Origin: Alphaproteobacteria bacterium
GTDB lineage: Bacteria > Pseudomonadota > Alphaproteobacteria > Sphingomonadales > Sphingomonadaceae
Direction of reading: 5' to 3'
Assembly (NCBI GenBank): GCA_030426245.1
Contig: JAUHYZ010000005.1
Span: 52,052-116,051, forward strand
Length of the DNA: 64,000 nt
Positions 19,336-29,471 of this stretch are shown here, piece by piece. Each line of letters begins with the position of its first letter. Within the stretch, counting starts at the first letter, position 1. The notes beneath the pieces were generated by a model. That model made no database searches, had not been told where the DNA came from, and was given only the letters and a program-made list of their open reading frames with translations. The position numbers were made by a program, and so were the translations under genes.

Positions 19336-22300
19336 TGCCGGACAAACCGCTTACTCCTCCGCGCCCGCATGTCACGCTCGGTCCGGAAGGCGTTGCGCAG
19401 CCTGCGCGCGCGCCTTTCGTAGAGCTGGGCCTGGTGAGCTGCTTTTCCTTTCTGCGCGGAGCTTCCGATGCGGTGGATCTTGCCAGCACGGCATATTCCC
19501 TGGGTTATGACGCAATCGGGATCGCCGATGCCAATTCCATGGCTGGGGTGGTGCGGATCCATACCGAAGCCAAGGCGCTGAAGCTCAGGCCCGTGATCGG
19601 TTGCCGGATCGAGACGGTCGAAGGCCTGGCCTTCCTTGCCTATCCGCAAGACCGCGCCGCCTATGGCCGGCTGTGCCGGCTGATCTCTGCAGGGCGGATG
19701 GCGACACTGGAGGGAGAGTGGCAGGCCAAGGGCACATGCGAGATTTCGCTGCCGATGCTGGCGGAACATGCCGACGGCGTGCAGTTGATCCTGTTGCCGC
19801 CGGGTGATCTGGACGAGACATTTTCAGTGCCGGATCGGGCGGACAATGTCGTGGGGATCGACGGCAATGCGCTGCGTGACACAGCGCATGGGGCCTTGGA
19901 GGCGCTGCTTCCCCATCTTATCAACCAGCTCCCCACATTGCGTCATATCGCCGCCAGCTATCTCTATCGCGGCGACGATATCGCCCGGATAGAGCGCCTG
20001 GATGCGCTGGCGCGCGGCAATGGCCTCGCTCTCCTGGCGACCAACGATGTCCATTATCATGCACGCGAGAGGCGCCCTTTGCAGGACGTCATGACGGCCA
20101 TTCGCCACAAGACCACGATCGCCAGAGCCGGATACCTGCTGCATGCAAACGCAGAACGGCACCTGAAGGCCCCTGAAGAGATGCTGAGGCTCTTCAAGCG
20201 CTGGCCCGATGCGATCGTACAGGCCCGCAAGGTGGCCGATGCTTGCAGCTTCAGCCTGGATGAATTACGCTACGAATATCCGGAGGAGATATATCCGGAA
20301 GGCCGCAGCCCGCAGCAGCATCTGGAGGTGCTGACCTGGGAAGGCGCCCGGCGGCGCTATCCTTCAGGCGTGCCTGATCATGTGCGCGAAGTGCTGGGCA
20401 TGGAGCTGGCGCTGATCGGGAAGCTGGAACTCGCCCGCTATTTCCTCACAATCAAGGAGATCGTCGATTTCGCGCGCGGGCAGGATCCGCCGATTCTGTG
20501 CCAGGGGCGCGGATCTGCCGCCAATTCGGCCGTCTGCTATTGCCTGGAGATCACGTCCGTCGATCCGGCCAAGCATGCGCTGCTGTTCGACCGCTTCATA
20601 TCGGAAGAGCGCAAGGAGCCGCCCGATATCGACGTGGATTTCGAGCATGAGCGGCGCGAGGAAGTGATCCAGCATATTTACGAGAAGTATGGCCGTCATC
20701 GTGCCGGCCTGTGCGCGACTGTGATCCATTACCGTCCGCGCATGGCGATCCGCGAAGTGGGCAAGGCAATGGGCCTGTCCGAAGATATCACCGGGGCTTT
20801 GGCCCGCACCGTATGGGGATCTTCGGGCAAGGAAGTCGCCGCAGAGCATATCGCGCAAACGGGGTTGGATCTTTCCGATCCCTATCTGCGCCGCGTATTG
20901 GCACTGACCGAGCAGATGATCGGCATGCCGCGTCATCTCTCGCAGCATGTAGGCGGTTTCATTCTCACCGAAGGCGCGCTCACCGAGACCGTTCCGATCG
21001 GCAATGGCGCCATGCCCGACCGCAGTTTCATCGAATGGGACAAGGATGACATCGACGAGCTTGGTATACTCAAGGTCGATGTGCTGGCGCTGGGCATGCT
21101 CACCTGCATCCGCAAGGCGCTGGACCTGCTGGCCGAGCATCATGGGCAGCGCCTGACTCTGGCGAGCGTCCCGCGCGAGGATCCGCAGGTTTACGACATG
21201 CTCTGCAAGGGGGACTCCCTGGGGGTGTTCCAGGTCGAAAGCCGGGCGCAGATGAACATGCTGCCGCGCCTGAGGCCGCGCTGTTTCTACGATCTGGTGA
21301 TCGAAGTGGCGATCGTACGCCCCGGGCCGATTCAGGGCGACATGGTGCATCCCTATCTTCGCCGCCGGCGGGGGGACGAGGCCGTGCTGCTGCCGGCCCC
21401 TGCGCCGCAGCACGGCCCGCCCGACGAGCTTTCCAGCATTCTCGAGCGGACGCTGGGCGTGCCGATCTTTCAGGAACAGGCGATGAAGATCGCGCTCGAC
21501 GCCGCGAAATTCTCCAGCATCGAGGCCAATCGGCTCAGAAAGGCGATGGCGACATTCCGCAGCCGGGGGATGGTGCATGAACTGGAAGATATGATGGTGG
21601 GAAGAATGGTGGCGCGCGGTTACGATCCCGACTTTGCCGCGCGCTGCTTCGACCAGATCAAGGGCTTTGGCGAATACGGCTTTCCCGAAAGCCATGCGGC
21701 GAGCTTTGCCTTGCTGGTCTATGTTTCGAGCTGGCTCAAATGCCATTATCCCGCCGCCTTCGCCTGCGCCTTGCTCAATTCGCAGCCGATGGGGTTTTAC
21801 GCGCCGGCACAGATCGTGCGCGATGCACGCGCGCATGGCGTCGCGGTGCTGCCTGCGGATGTAAACCACAGCGATTGGGACTGTACGCTGGAGAAGCCGG
21901 CGGGGGACGATGGCGCGCAGATCGCTCTGCGGCTCGGCCTGCGGCAGATCGACGGGTTGCCCGAACATGCGGCGGCCATGCTGGTTGCTGCGCGCGAAGG
22001 GGGTGGGGCGTTTCGCGACATTGCCGAATTGCGGGAACGGGCAGGGCTTGGCGTTTCCCATATAGAGCGCCTGGCCGCGGCCGATTGCTTCTCTTCCCTC
22101 GGCCTGCCGCGCAGACAGGCCCTGTGGGATGCGCGCAGCCTTGTCGCTGCCCGGGAATTGCCGCTTTTCGCCTTCGCCTCTGCCCGGGAAGAAGGCGCGG
22201 AAAAGACGCCGGCACGCCTGCCTTCAATGCCGCTCTCGGAAGAGGTCGTTGCCGATTACCAGACCCAGCGCCTGTCCCTGAAAGCGCATCCCGTGGCCTT

Positions 22301-22757
22301 CTTGCGGCCCAATCTGGGCGAGCGGGGCTTCCTGCGTTGCAACGAATTGCGGGAACAGCGCCAGCGCGGGGCGGTGCAGGTGGCAGGCGTGGTGCTGATC
22401 CGCCAGCGTCCCGGATCGGCCAAAGGGGTGTGCTTCATTACATTGGAAGACGAAACGGGCGTCGCCAATATCGTCGTCTGGCCGGATATGATGAAGCGCT
22501 TCCGCCCCGTCATCATGGGGGCACGCTTGCTGGAGGTCCGTGGGCGCACCGAATATGATGATGAGGTGGTGCATGTGATCGCTACCCATCTTGCCGATGC
22601 GACGGACAGCCTCAGCCTGCTCTCCGACGATGTTCTGGTGCCCGAAATGGACCGCGGCGATCATGTGAAGCGCCCGATGCAGGGCAGCCGCCCGGTCGGC
22701 CAGCATGGCCATCCGCGCAATGTCAGGATCATTCCGCGCTCCCGGGACTTTCACTAA
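19335..22757 (+). CDS. dnaE2: Error-prone DNA polymerase III alpha subunit
   Basis: PHP N-terminus FVELGLVSCFSFLRGAS; PPDIDVDFEHERREEVIQHIYEKYG; OB fold at C-terminus; TGATG overlap with imuB. Confidence 0.97.
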   Translation: MPDKPLTPPRPHVTLGPEGVAQPARAPFVELGLVSCFSFLRGASDAVDLASTAYSLGYDAIGIADANSMAGVVRIHTEAKALKLRPVIGCRIETVEGLAFLAYPQDRAAYGRLCRLISAGRMATLEGEWQAKGTCEISLPMLAEHADGVQLILLPPGDLDETFSVPDRADNVVGIDGNALRDTAHGALEALLPHLINQLPTLRHIAASYLYRGDDIARIERLDALARGNGLALLATNDVHYHARERRPLQDVMTAIRHKTTIARAGYLLHANAERHLKAPEEMLRLFKRWPDAIVQARKVADACSFSLDELRYEYPEEIYPEGRSPQQHLEVLTWEGARRRYPSGVPDHVREVLGMELALIGKLELARYFLTIKEIVDFARGQDPPILCQGRGSAANSAVCYCLEITSVDPAKHALLFDRFISEERKEPPDIDVDFEHERREEVIQHIYEKYGRHRAGLCATVIHYRPRMAIREVGKAMGLSEDITGALARTVWGSSGKEVAAEHIAQTGLDLSDPYLRRVLALTEQMIGMPRHLSQHVGGFILTEGALTETVPIGNGAMPDRSFIEWDKDDIDELGILKVDVLALGMLTCIRKALDLLAEHHGQRLTLASVPREDPQVYDMLCKGDSLGVFQVESRAQMNMLPRLRPRCFYDLVIEVAIVRPGPIQGDMVHPYLRRRRGDEAVLLPAPAPQHGPPDELSSILERTLGVPIFQEQAMKIALDAAKFSSIEANRLRKAMATFRSRGMVHELEDMMVGRMVARGYDPDFAARCFDQIKGFGEYGFPESHAASFALLVYVSSWLKCHYPAAFACALLNSQPMGFYAPAQIVRDARAHGVAVLPADVNHSDWDCTLEKPAGDDGAQIALRLGLRQIDGLPEHAAAMLVAAREGGGAFRDIAELRERAGLGVSHIERLAAADCFSSLGLPRRQALWDARSLVAARELPLFAFASAREEGAEKTPARLPSMPLSEEVVADYQTQRLSLKAHPVAFLRPNLGERGFLRCNELREQRQRGAVQVAGVVLIRQRPGSAKGVCFITLEDETGVANIVVWPDMMKRFRPVIMGARLLEVRGRTEYDDEVVHVIATHLADATDSLSLLSDDVLVPEMDRGDHVKRPMQGSRPVGQHGHPRNVRIIPRSRDFH

Positions 22758-22759
22758 GT

Positions 22760-23479
22760 GTGAAATCACCTCGGAAAGTGGGACGTCTCAGATTGCTTCG
22801 TATCTTGATTCTGTTGCTGCTGCTTGGCGGCATAGCCCTTGGCGTGCGCAGCTGGCTGAACGACCATCCCGAGCATAACCCCTGGGCGCCGCTCCATCTC
22901 GATCATCCGCCGGGCTGGGCCACGCAGCGCAAACTTGCCGACCTGCGCAGTGAAGCAGGGCAATGCCAGGCGGTTCTGGACAGAAGCGACGTGGGCTACA
23001 CGGCGCTGGAACCTGCCGGAGAAGGCGAATGCAGGCGCGAAAGCCGCCTGATCCTGGATGAAGCGAAACTCAGCCCGGACAGGGCCGTTTCAAGCTGCGC
23101 CGTCGCGGCGGCATATGCATATTGGATGCAGCACGGCGTCCAGCCAGCGGCACGCGAAATTCTGGGCGCGCCGGTGATGCGGGTCGAACATCTTGGAACT
23201 TATAGCTGCCGCAGGCTCTATGGCCGCGACACCGGCCGCTGGAGCGAGCATGCCACCGGCAATGCGATCGACATCGCCGCCTTTGTGCTCGAAGACGGGC
23301 GCAGGATCAGCCTGCTGACCGGTTGGGACGGCGAGAGCGACGAAGCGGCCTTCTTGCGCAGAACTCGGGATGCGGCTTGCGATGCCTTCGGCACCGTATT
23401 GTCACCGGACTATAACGAAGCCCATGCCGATCATCTGCATCTCGATCAGCAGGAGAGAATGTGGGGTGTCTGCCGCTAG
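22760..23479 (+). CDS. Extensin-like family protein
   Basis: N-terminal TM; SEHATGNAIDIAAFVLEDGRRISL; DYNEAHADHLHLD. Confidence 0.88.
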   Translation: MKSPRKVGRLRLLRILILLLLLGGIALGVRSWLNDHPEHNPWAPLHLDHPPGWATQRKLADLRSEAGQCQAVLDRSDVGYTALEPAGEGECRRESRLILDEAKLSPDRAVSSCAVAAAYAYWMQHGVQPAAREILGAPVMRVEHLGTYSCRRLYGRDTGRWSEHATGNAIDIAAFVLEDGRRISLLTGWDGESDEAAFLRRTRDAACDAFGTVLSPDYNEAHADHLHLDQQERMWGVCR

Positions 23480-23486
23480 AGCCCGT

Positions 23487-24182
23487 TCAGACGGCTTCCA
23501 GCGCGTAACCGGCCGAACGCACGGTGCGGATCGGGTCCGCCGTGTTTCCGACCGTGATGGCCTTTCTCAGCCGCCTGATATGCACATCGACAGTGCGTTC
23601 TTCGATCTCGCTGCCCGTGCCCCAAACGCCATCGAGCAATTGCCCGCGCGAAAAGACGCGGCCAGGGCTTTCCATGAAGAATTTGAGCAAGCGATATTCG
23701 GTCGGCCCAACAGCCAGTTGCTGGCCGCGGCGTTCCACCCGGTGAGCCACGGGATCCAGTTTGAGATCGCCCACTTCCAGGGATTCGCCAGCAAGGGCCG
23801 GGCGCACGCGGCGCAGAACCGCCGATACGCGGGCTAGCAGCTCGCGCGGGCTGAAAGGCTTGGTGAGATAGTCGTCGGCGCCGGTATCGAGCCCGCGCAC
23901 CCGGTCGTCTTCAGCTTCGCGGGCCGTCAGCATGATGATCGGTACATGGGCGGTGGCCTTGTCGCGGCGCAGGCGGCGGCAAACCTCGATTCCGCTGGTG
24001 CCTTCAATCATCCAGTCCAGGATGACCAGATCGGGCACGTCTTCGTCCGCGAACATCAGGGCTTCGTCGCCATCTGCCGTCGTGCGGACATTATAACCCT
24101 CGCTCTGGAAGCGATATTCCAGCAATTCGGCAAGGGCCGGATCGTCTTCAACCAATAGGAGCTTTGGAGCTGCCACATTCAA
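23487..24182 (-). CDS. phoB: Phosphate regulon response regulator PhoB
   Basis: Receiver plus winged-helix domain; KPFSPRELLARVSAVLRR; VDVHIRRLRKAI; in pst/pho cluster. Confidence 0.95.
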   Translation of the reverse strand: MNVAAPKLLLVEDDPALAELLEYRFQSEGYNVRTTADGDEALMFADEDVPDLVILDWMIEGTSGIEVCRRLRRDKATAHVPIIMLTAREAEDDRVRGLDTGADDYLTKPFSPRELLARVSAVLRRVRPALAGESLEVGDLKLDPVAHRVERRGQQLAVGPTEYRLLKFFMESPGRVFSRGQLLDGVWGTGSEIEERTVDVHIRRLRKAITVGNTADPIRTVRSAGYALEAV

Positions 24183-24246
24183 TTCCGGATAGTTTCAGGA
24201 GCCCATCACCACAGAAATATTACAGCATTACGACAAGCGTTCGGCA

Positions 24247-24921
24247 TTACGCGTCGCTATCGGCTTCAGGCGCATATGTGCCGGTTGCGGCAAAGTGCAC
24301 CATCTCGGCCACATTGGTGGCATGGTCGCCGATCCGCTCGATATTGCGGGCAATGAACAGCAATTGCGCCGCGCTGCTGATAGTGGCCGGGTTTTCGACC
24401 ATGTAGCTGACCAGATTGCGGAAAATACTGTCGTAGAACGCGTCGACCTTCTCGTCGCGCGCAATCACGTCACGGGCGGTAACCGGATCGCGTGCGGCAT
24501 AAGCGGTCAAAACATCGTGGACCATCTCTGCGGCCAGCTCTCCCATGGCCGAGAGCAGAGTAACCGGTTCCGAATTGGTGCGGACTTCCACCTTGCCCAC
24601 GCGCTTGGCGATGTTCTTCGAATAATCGCCGATCCGTTCGACCACGCCTGCGATCTTGAGTGCCGCGATCACTTCGCGCAAATCGTCTGCCATAGGTGCG
24701 CGCAATGCGATCACTCTGACGGCGAGCTTGTCCACTTCGGATTCGAGCGCGTCGATCTTCTTGTCGCGTTTGGCCACCTGCTTGGCGAGCACCTTGTCGC
24801 CGTTGACGAGCGCCTGAAGCGACTCCTGAATGGCCAATTCCGCCAGGCCGCCCATCTCGGCGATCAGCCCGCGCAGGCGAGTAATGTCTTCATCGAATGC
24901 CTTGACTGTGTGCTCTGTCAT
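24247..24921 (-). CDS. phoU: Phosphate signaling complex protein PhoU
   Basis: [45 protein letters not shown]. Confidence 0.96.
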   Translation of the reverse strand: MTEHTVKAFDEDITRLRGLIAEMGGLAELAIQESLQALVNGDKVLAKQVAKRDKKIDALESEVDKLAVRVIALRAPMADDLREVIAALKIAGVVERIGDYSKNIAKRVGKVEVRTNSEPVTLLSAMGELAAEMVHDVLTAYAARDPVTARDVIARDEKVDAFYDSIFRNLVSYMVENPATISSAAQLLFIARNIERIGDHATNVAEMVHFAATGTYAPEADSDA

Positions 24922-25712
24922 CAGCCGTACCGCCCAGTGATATAATCTTTGGTGCGCTCTTCGCGCGGATTGGTGAATATGTCAGAAGTCTGACCATATT
25001 CGACCATCTTGCCCAGATGGAAGAATGCCGTGCGCTGCGAAACGCGTGCTGCCTGTTGCATCGAATGGGTGACGATCACGATCGCAAAGCGGCCGCGCAA
25101 ATCGTCAATCAGTTCCTCGATCCGTGCCGTTGCAATCGGATCGAGCGCCGAGCAGGGCTCGTCCATCAGGATCACTTCAGGGTCTACGGCAATTGCACGC
25201 GCAATACAAAGGCGTTGTTGCTGGCCGCCCGAAAGGGCAGTGCCGCTGTCATCCAGGCGATCCTTGACCTCGTCCCACAATCCGGACCTGCGAAGCGATC
25301 GCTCCACCACAGCGTCCAGATCCGCCTTGCTATCTGCAAGCCCGTGAATTTTCGGGCCATAGGCGATGTTTTCATAGATCGTTTTGGGGAAGGGGTTCGG
25401 CTTCTGGAACACCATTCCCACCCGTGCGCGTAAATGAACGACATCCATGCCGGAGGAATAGATGTCCTCTCCATCAAGCATGATCTCCCCTTCCACGCGT
25501 GCGGTGGGGATCGTATCGTTCATCCGGTTGAGAGTGCGCAGGAAGGTCGACTTTCCGCAGCCGGACGGCCCGATGAAGGCCGTGACATACTCGGTTTCGA
25601 TCTCGATCGAAACCTCGTCGATTGCCTTCTTATCGCCATAGAACACAGAGACGTCCCGCGCGCTCATCTTGGCCACATTCGACATGGATTTGGATTTGTT
25701 TTCAGTCACCAT
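24921..25712 (-). CDS. pstB: Phosphate ABC transporter ATP-binding protein
   Basis: [57 protein letters not shown]; internal start MVTENKSK chosen. Confidence 0.97.
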   Translation of the reverse strand: MVTENKSKSMSNVAKMSARDVSVFYGDKKAIDEVSIEIETEYVTAFIGPSGCGKSTFLRTLNRMNDTIPTARVEGEIMLDGEDIYSSGMDVVHLRARVGMVFQKPNPFPKTIYENIAYGPKIHGLADSKADLDAVVERSLRRSGLWDEVKDRLDDSGTALSGGQQQRLCIARAIAVDPEVILMDEPCSALDPIATARIEELIDDLRGRFAIVIVTHSMQQAARVSQRTAFFHLGKMVEYGQTSDIFTNPREERTKDYITGRYG

Positions 25713-26953
25713 TTCTTCTCGAAGCGATTGCGCAGGTAGATTGCCAGGCCGTTCATCACCAGGAGGAACAGCAGTAGCACAATAATCGCCGCCGATGTCC
25801 GTTCGACGAAACCGCGATCGATTTCGTCCGACCACAGAAAGATCTGAACCGGCAGCACAGTGGCAGGCGAAGTGAAGTCGTCCGGCGGTGTCGCCACGAA
25901 TGCACGCATGCCGATCATCAGCAGCGGTGCCGTTTCGCCCAGGGCCCTGGCCATGCCGATGATAGTGCCGGTCAAGATGCCGGGCAGAGCCAGCGGCAAG
26001 ACATGGTGGAACACGACCTGGATCGGCGAGGCTCCGATGGCCAGCGCACCGTCACGGATGGACGGCGGAACGGCCTTGATAGCGTTGCGGCCCGAAATGA
26101 CGATTACCGGCATGGTCATGAGCGCAAGGGTCAGGCCGCCGATCAGCGGCGCGGAGCGATAGTTCGGGAATATCCAGAGGAATACGGCGAGGCCGAGTAA
26201 GCCGAAAATGATCGAAGGCACGGCGGCGAGGTTGTTGATCGAAACCTCGATGAGGTCGGTCCAGCGGTTCCTGGGGGCGTATTCTTCCAGATAGAGCGCG
26301 GCAAGCACGCCGATCGGGAAGGCAAAGGCCAGGGTTACGATCATGGTGAGGATCGATCCCTTGAGAGCGCCCCAGATGCCGACTTCCTGCGGATCGGTCG
26401 CATCGGACCGCGCGAGGAAGCCCGGATCGAAATTCTTGGTGAGCTTGCCTTCGGCTTCCAGCCTCTGAGCGAGCGGCTGCAGGTCCATCTGTCCGTCGCC
26501 CGAAAAGGCGGAGGCGAGCTTGTTGCTGGCCGGCAAGTGAAGGGTGATTTCTCTCGTCAGGATCGAAGGATCGTCGATAATGGCTTCGCCCGCGTCGCGC
26601 CACGCGCCGCCGCCCAGTTCTTCGGCGCCATCTTCGCCCAGCGATTGCTGCGCATAGAAATCGATGACTTTGGGCAGCCCCTGCGCTTCGAGCGTCTGCA
26701 TGGCTGTGGGCAGCGCAAGGATCGAGGGATCCCCGGTGAGGGTGGTTTCCCTGAAGTCGACCTTCACGGCCAGCTCTGCCCGCTGGAACCCGCCGAGCCC
26801 GTTCATTGTCATGGTCACCAGCAGAAATGCCAGGATCAAGACCGAGAACAGGATCGCCACAAGCCCGGCGGTCTTGAAGCGCCGCTCTGCCGCGTAACGC
26901 TTCTTGAGCCGCCGCTCGAACGCAGCGTCGCGATTGGAGGAATGCTCACTCAT
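25706..26953 (-). CDS. pstA: Phosphate ABC transporter permease
   Basis: BPD permease region [31 protein letters not shown]; between pstC and pstB. Confidence 0.95.
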   Translation of the reverse strand: MSEHSSNRDAAFERRLKKRYAAERRFKTAGLVAILFSVLILAFLLVTMTMNGLGGFQRAELAVKVDFRETTLTGDPSILALPTAMQTLEAQGLPKVIDFYAQQSLGEDGAEELGGGAWRDAGEAIIDDPSILTREITLHLPASNKLASAFSGDGQMDLQPLAQRLEAEGKLTKNFDPGFLARSDATDPQEVGIWGALKGSILTMIVTLAFAFPIGVLAALYLEEYAPRNRWTDLIEVSINNLAAVPSIIFGLLGLAVFLWIFPNYRSAPLIGGLTLALMTMPVIVISGRNAIKAVPPSIRDGALAIGASPIQVVFHHVLPLALPGILTGTIIGMARALGETAPLLMIGMRAFVATPPDDFTSPATVLPVQIFLWSDEIDRGFVERTSAAIIVLLLFLLVMNGLAIYLRNRFEKKW

Positions 26954-28325
26954 AAGCTTCACGGAATTTCTTGACGACGCGCAGGGCGACGAAATTGAGG
27001 CCCAGCGTCACGAGGAACAGGACAAAGCCCAGCGCAAAGGCGCTCAGCGTGGCGGGGTGATCGAAACTACCTTCACCGGTGAGCATGGCCACGATCTGGA
27101 AAGTGACGGTTGTCATCGCTTCAAGCGGATTGGCCGACAGATTGGCGGCCGCGCCTGCAGCCATAACGACAATCATCGTCTCGCCGATCGCTCGGCTGAT
27201 CGCCAGCATCACGCCGGCCACGATGCCGGGCAGGGCAGCCGGCACGAGCACGCGCTGAATCGTTTCGGATGTCGTTGCGCCCATTGCCAGGCTTCCGTCG
27301 CGCATCGAAGATGGGACAGCGGCAATGCTGTCATCCGCCATGGAAGAGACGAAGGGAATGATCATTACGCCCATGACCAGGCCGGCGGCCAGCGCACTCT
27401 CGCTCGACGCGTTAGATATGCCCACTGCCTGGGCCGTATCCCGAACGACCGGCGCAACGGTGAGGGCGGCGAAATATCCGTAGACGACGGTGGGCACACC
27501 GGCGAGGATCTCCAGCGTGGGCTTGAGCCATTTGCGCCAGGTGGGGCTGGCATATTGGGTAAGGTAGATCGCGCTCATCAACCCAAGCGGGATAGCCACG
27601 ATCATCGCGATGATGGCCCCGATATAGATCGTCCCCCAGAACAGCGGAATCGCACCGTAGCGGCTTGAGTCTGCCGTACTGCTCATCGGATCGGGCCCCC
27701 AATGGGTGCCGAACAGGAAGTCCAGAGGGTTGATCATCCCGAAGAAGCGGACGGTTTCAAAGACGAGCGATGCGAAGATGCCCAGTGTCGTGAATATGGC
27801 GACGAGCGAGGCCAGCAGCAAAACGCTCATCACGATACGTTCGACGCGCGTCCGGGCTTTGAAATCGGGCTTGAGACGGAGGAACGACCAGGCTCCGCCC
27901 AGAAACGCCACCACCAGAGTAACGGCAATGCCTATTGCATTGGTCCGCGTCAGGGCTTCGCGATATGGCTCGACCAGCGCGTTGGCCTCTGGGCGAAACA
28001 CCGCTTGCGCCGCACCGGTGGCAACCGCGTACGCTTCGGCCAGGATCGTCTCACGCTGCAGGCCGAATGTCGGAAGGCTCTCGGCACCCGGGCTTGCAAG
28101 AACAGCCTGTGTGACAAGCTGGGGCGCGATTATGCCCCATAAGACCGCAAACAATCCGGTTGGGATCACGATCCACAGCGCGACATACCAACCGTGATAG
28201 TTGGGCAGCGACGCCAGGCGTTTTTCGGGTGCTGCCCGGCGGAAGCTCCAGGCGCGCGCGCGCGCGGCCAGCCATCCGGCCAGTCCCAGCCCGAGGGCGA
28301 GAAGTAACAGAATGGCTGGCGACAT
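26946..28325 (-). CDS. pstC: Phosphate ABC transporter permease
   Basis: ILAGVPTVVYGYFAALTVAP; AISRAIGETMIVVMAAGA. Confidence 0.95.
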   Translation of the reverse strand: MSPAILLLLALGLGLAGWLAARARAWSFRRAAPEKRLASLPNYHGWYVALWIVIPTGLFAVLWGIIAPQLVTQAVLASPGAESLPTFGLQRETILAEAYAVATGAAQAVFRPEANALVEPYREALTRTNAIGIAVTLVVAFLGGAWSFLRLKPDFKARTRVERIVMSVLLLASLVAIFTTLGIFASLVFETVRFFGMINPLDFLFGTHWGPDPMSSTADSSRYGAIPLFWGTIYIGAIIAMIVAIPLGLMSAIYLTQYASPTWRKWLKPTLEILAGVPTVVYGYFAALTVAPVVRDTAQAVGISNASSESALAAGLVMGVMIIPFVSSMADDSIAAVPSSMRDGSLAMGATTSETIQRVLVPAALPGIVAGVMLAISRAIGETMIVVMAAGAAANLSANPLEAMTTVTFQIVAMLTGEGSFDHPATLSAFALGFVLFLVTLGLNFVALRVVKKFREAYE

Positions 28326-28340
28326 GCTTAAAGTGCTACC

Positions 28341-29387
28341 TCAGTTCAGATCGTCTGCGGATAGCGTGGTGTATTCGGTTGCCGCCTTGACACTCTTTTC
28401 CATGACTTCCGGCGGATTGACCACCAGGCCGATGTTGGCGAGCGGGCCATCATGGCCCCAATTGGCGACCCACGCGCTCAGGAAGTCCTTCAGGCCCGGA
28501 ATGGCCTCGAGATGGGCCTTTTTCACATAGATATACAATGGCCGGGCTCCGGGATACGCGAAGCTGGAAATGTTCTCATATGTCGGGGCCACGCCATTGA
28601 CGTTCAGCCCCTTCAGCTTGTCGGCATTCTCTTCGAGATAGGAATAGCCGAACACGCCGACGGACTTGGGGTTGGCTTCGATCTTCTGGACGATCAGATT
28701 GTCCTGCTCGCCCTGGTCCACATAAACGCCATCGCTGCGCACTTCGGTGCAGACCTGATCGTATTCCTCTTCATTGCTTTCTTTGAGTGCGACCATGGCC
28801 GGGTCTGCCTGACAGCCGACTTCCAGAATAAGTTCCTTCAGCGCGTCGCGAGTACCCGAGGTCGAAGGCGGACCATAAACCAGGATTCGTTCGTCCGGCA
28901 GAGAGGGATCGATGTCGCTCCATTTTTCGGCGGTCTGCTCTTCGCCATAGGGATTGGCCGCAATCGCTCTGTAGACGATCTCGGGCGTCAGGCTCATTTC
29001 GATGCCTTCCTTGGCCGAAGCAAAGGCAATTCCGTCCAGGCCCACTTGAATTTCGATCACGTCCGTCACGCCATTGGCCTGACAATCCGCAAACTCCGAA
29101 GCCTTCATCCTGCGTGAGGCGTTGGTGACGTCGGGCGTGTCTGCACCGATGCCTGCGCAAAACAGGTTCACACCGCCTCCGGTGCCGGTGGATTCGATGA
29201 TCGGCGATTTAATGTCCGGATTGGACTGCGTGACCAGTTCGGCGACCTTTTTCGCGAACGGATAAACGGTTGAAGATCCGACAGCGCGAATCGAATCGCG
29301 CGATGCACTGCCAGCATTGCTACCGCACGCAGAGAGCGCGACTGTAGCTGCAAGCAGGGGGAGAGCGATAAATCTGGTTTTTTTCAT
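28341..29387 (-). CDS. pstS: Phosphate ABC transporter substrate-binding lipoprotein
   Basis: Lipobox LSAC; IRAVGSSTVYPFAKKVAE; IIESTGTGGGVNLFC; internal start MKKTRF. Confidence 0.95.
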   Translation of the reverse strand: MKKTRFIALPLLAATVALSACGSNAGSASRDSIRAVGSSTVYPFAKKVAELVTQSNPDIKSPIIESTGTGGGVNLFCAGIGADTPDVTNASRRMKASEFADCQANGVTDVIEIQVGLDGIAFASAKEGIEMSLTPEIVYRAIAANPYGEEQTAEKWSDIDPSLPDERILVYGPPSTSGTRDALKELILEVGCQADPAMVALKESNEEEYDQVCTEVRSDGVYVDQGEQDNLIVQKIEANPKSVGVFGYSYLEENADKLKGLNVNGVAPTYENISSFAYPGARPLYIYVKKAHLEAIPGLKDFLSAWVANWGHDGPLANIGLVVNPPEVMEKSVKAATEYTTLSADDLN

Positions 29388-29449
29388 ATTCCGGTTCCCG
29401 ATTGTGTGCCGGTCTCTTCCGGCTAACTGCATGCCGGATGTTGGAATTA

Positions 29450-29468
29450 TATGACAGATGTATGACAA
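29450..29468 (-). promoter_or_regulatory. Candidate Pho box upstream of pstS
   Basis: Minus strand TTGTCATACATCTGTCATA matches the CTGTCAT-N4-CTGTCA Pho box architecture, between phoR stop and pstS start. Confidence 0.85.
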
Positions 29469-29471
29469 AGC

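Noticed and set aside
20364-22061. 565-aa minus-strand ORF opposite dnaE2
   Set aside because: Antisense shadow ORF in high-GC DNA; the sense strand encodes a clear DnaE2 and the antisense product shows no recognisable domain.
28251-28268. CG-dinucleotide run (gcgcgcgcgcgcg)
   Set aside because: Lies within pstC coding sequence as Ala/Arg codons; no sign of a regulatory or phase-variable role.
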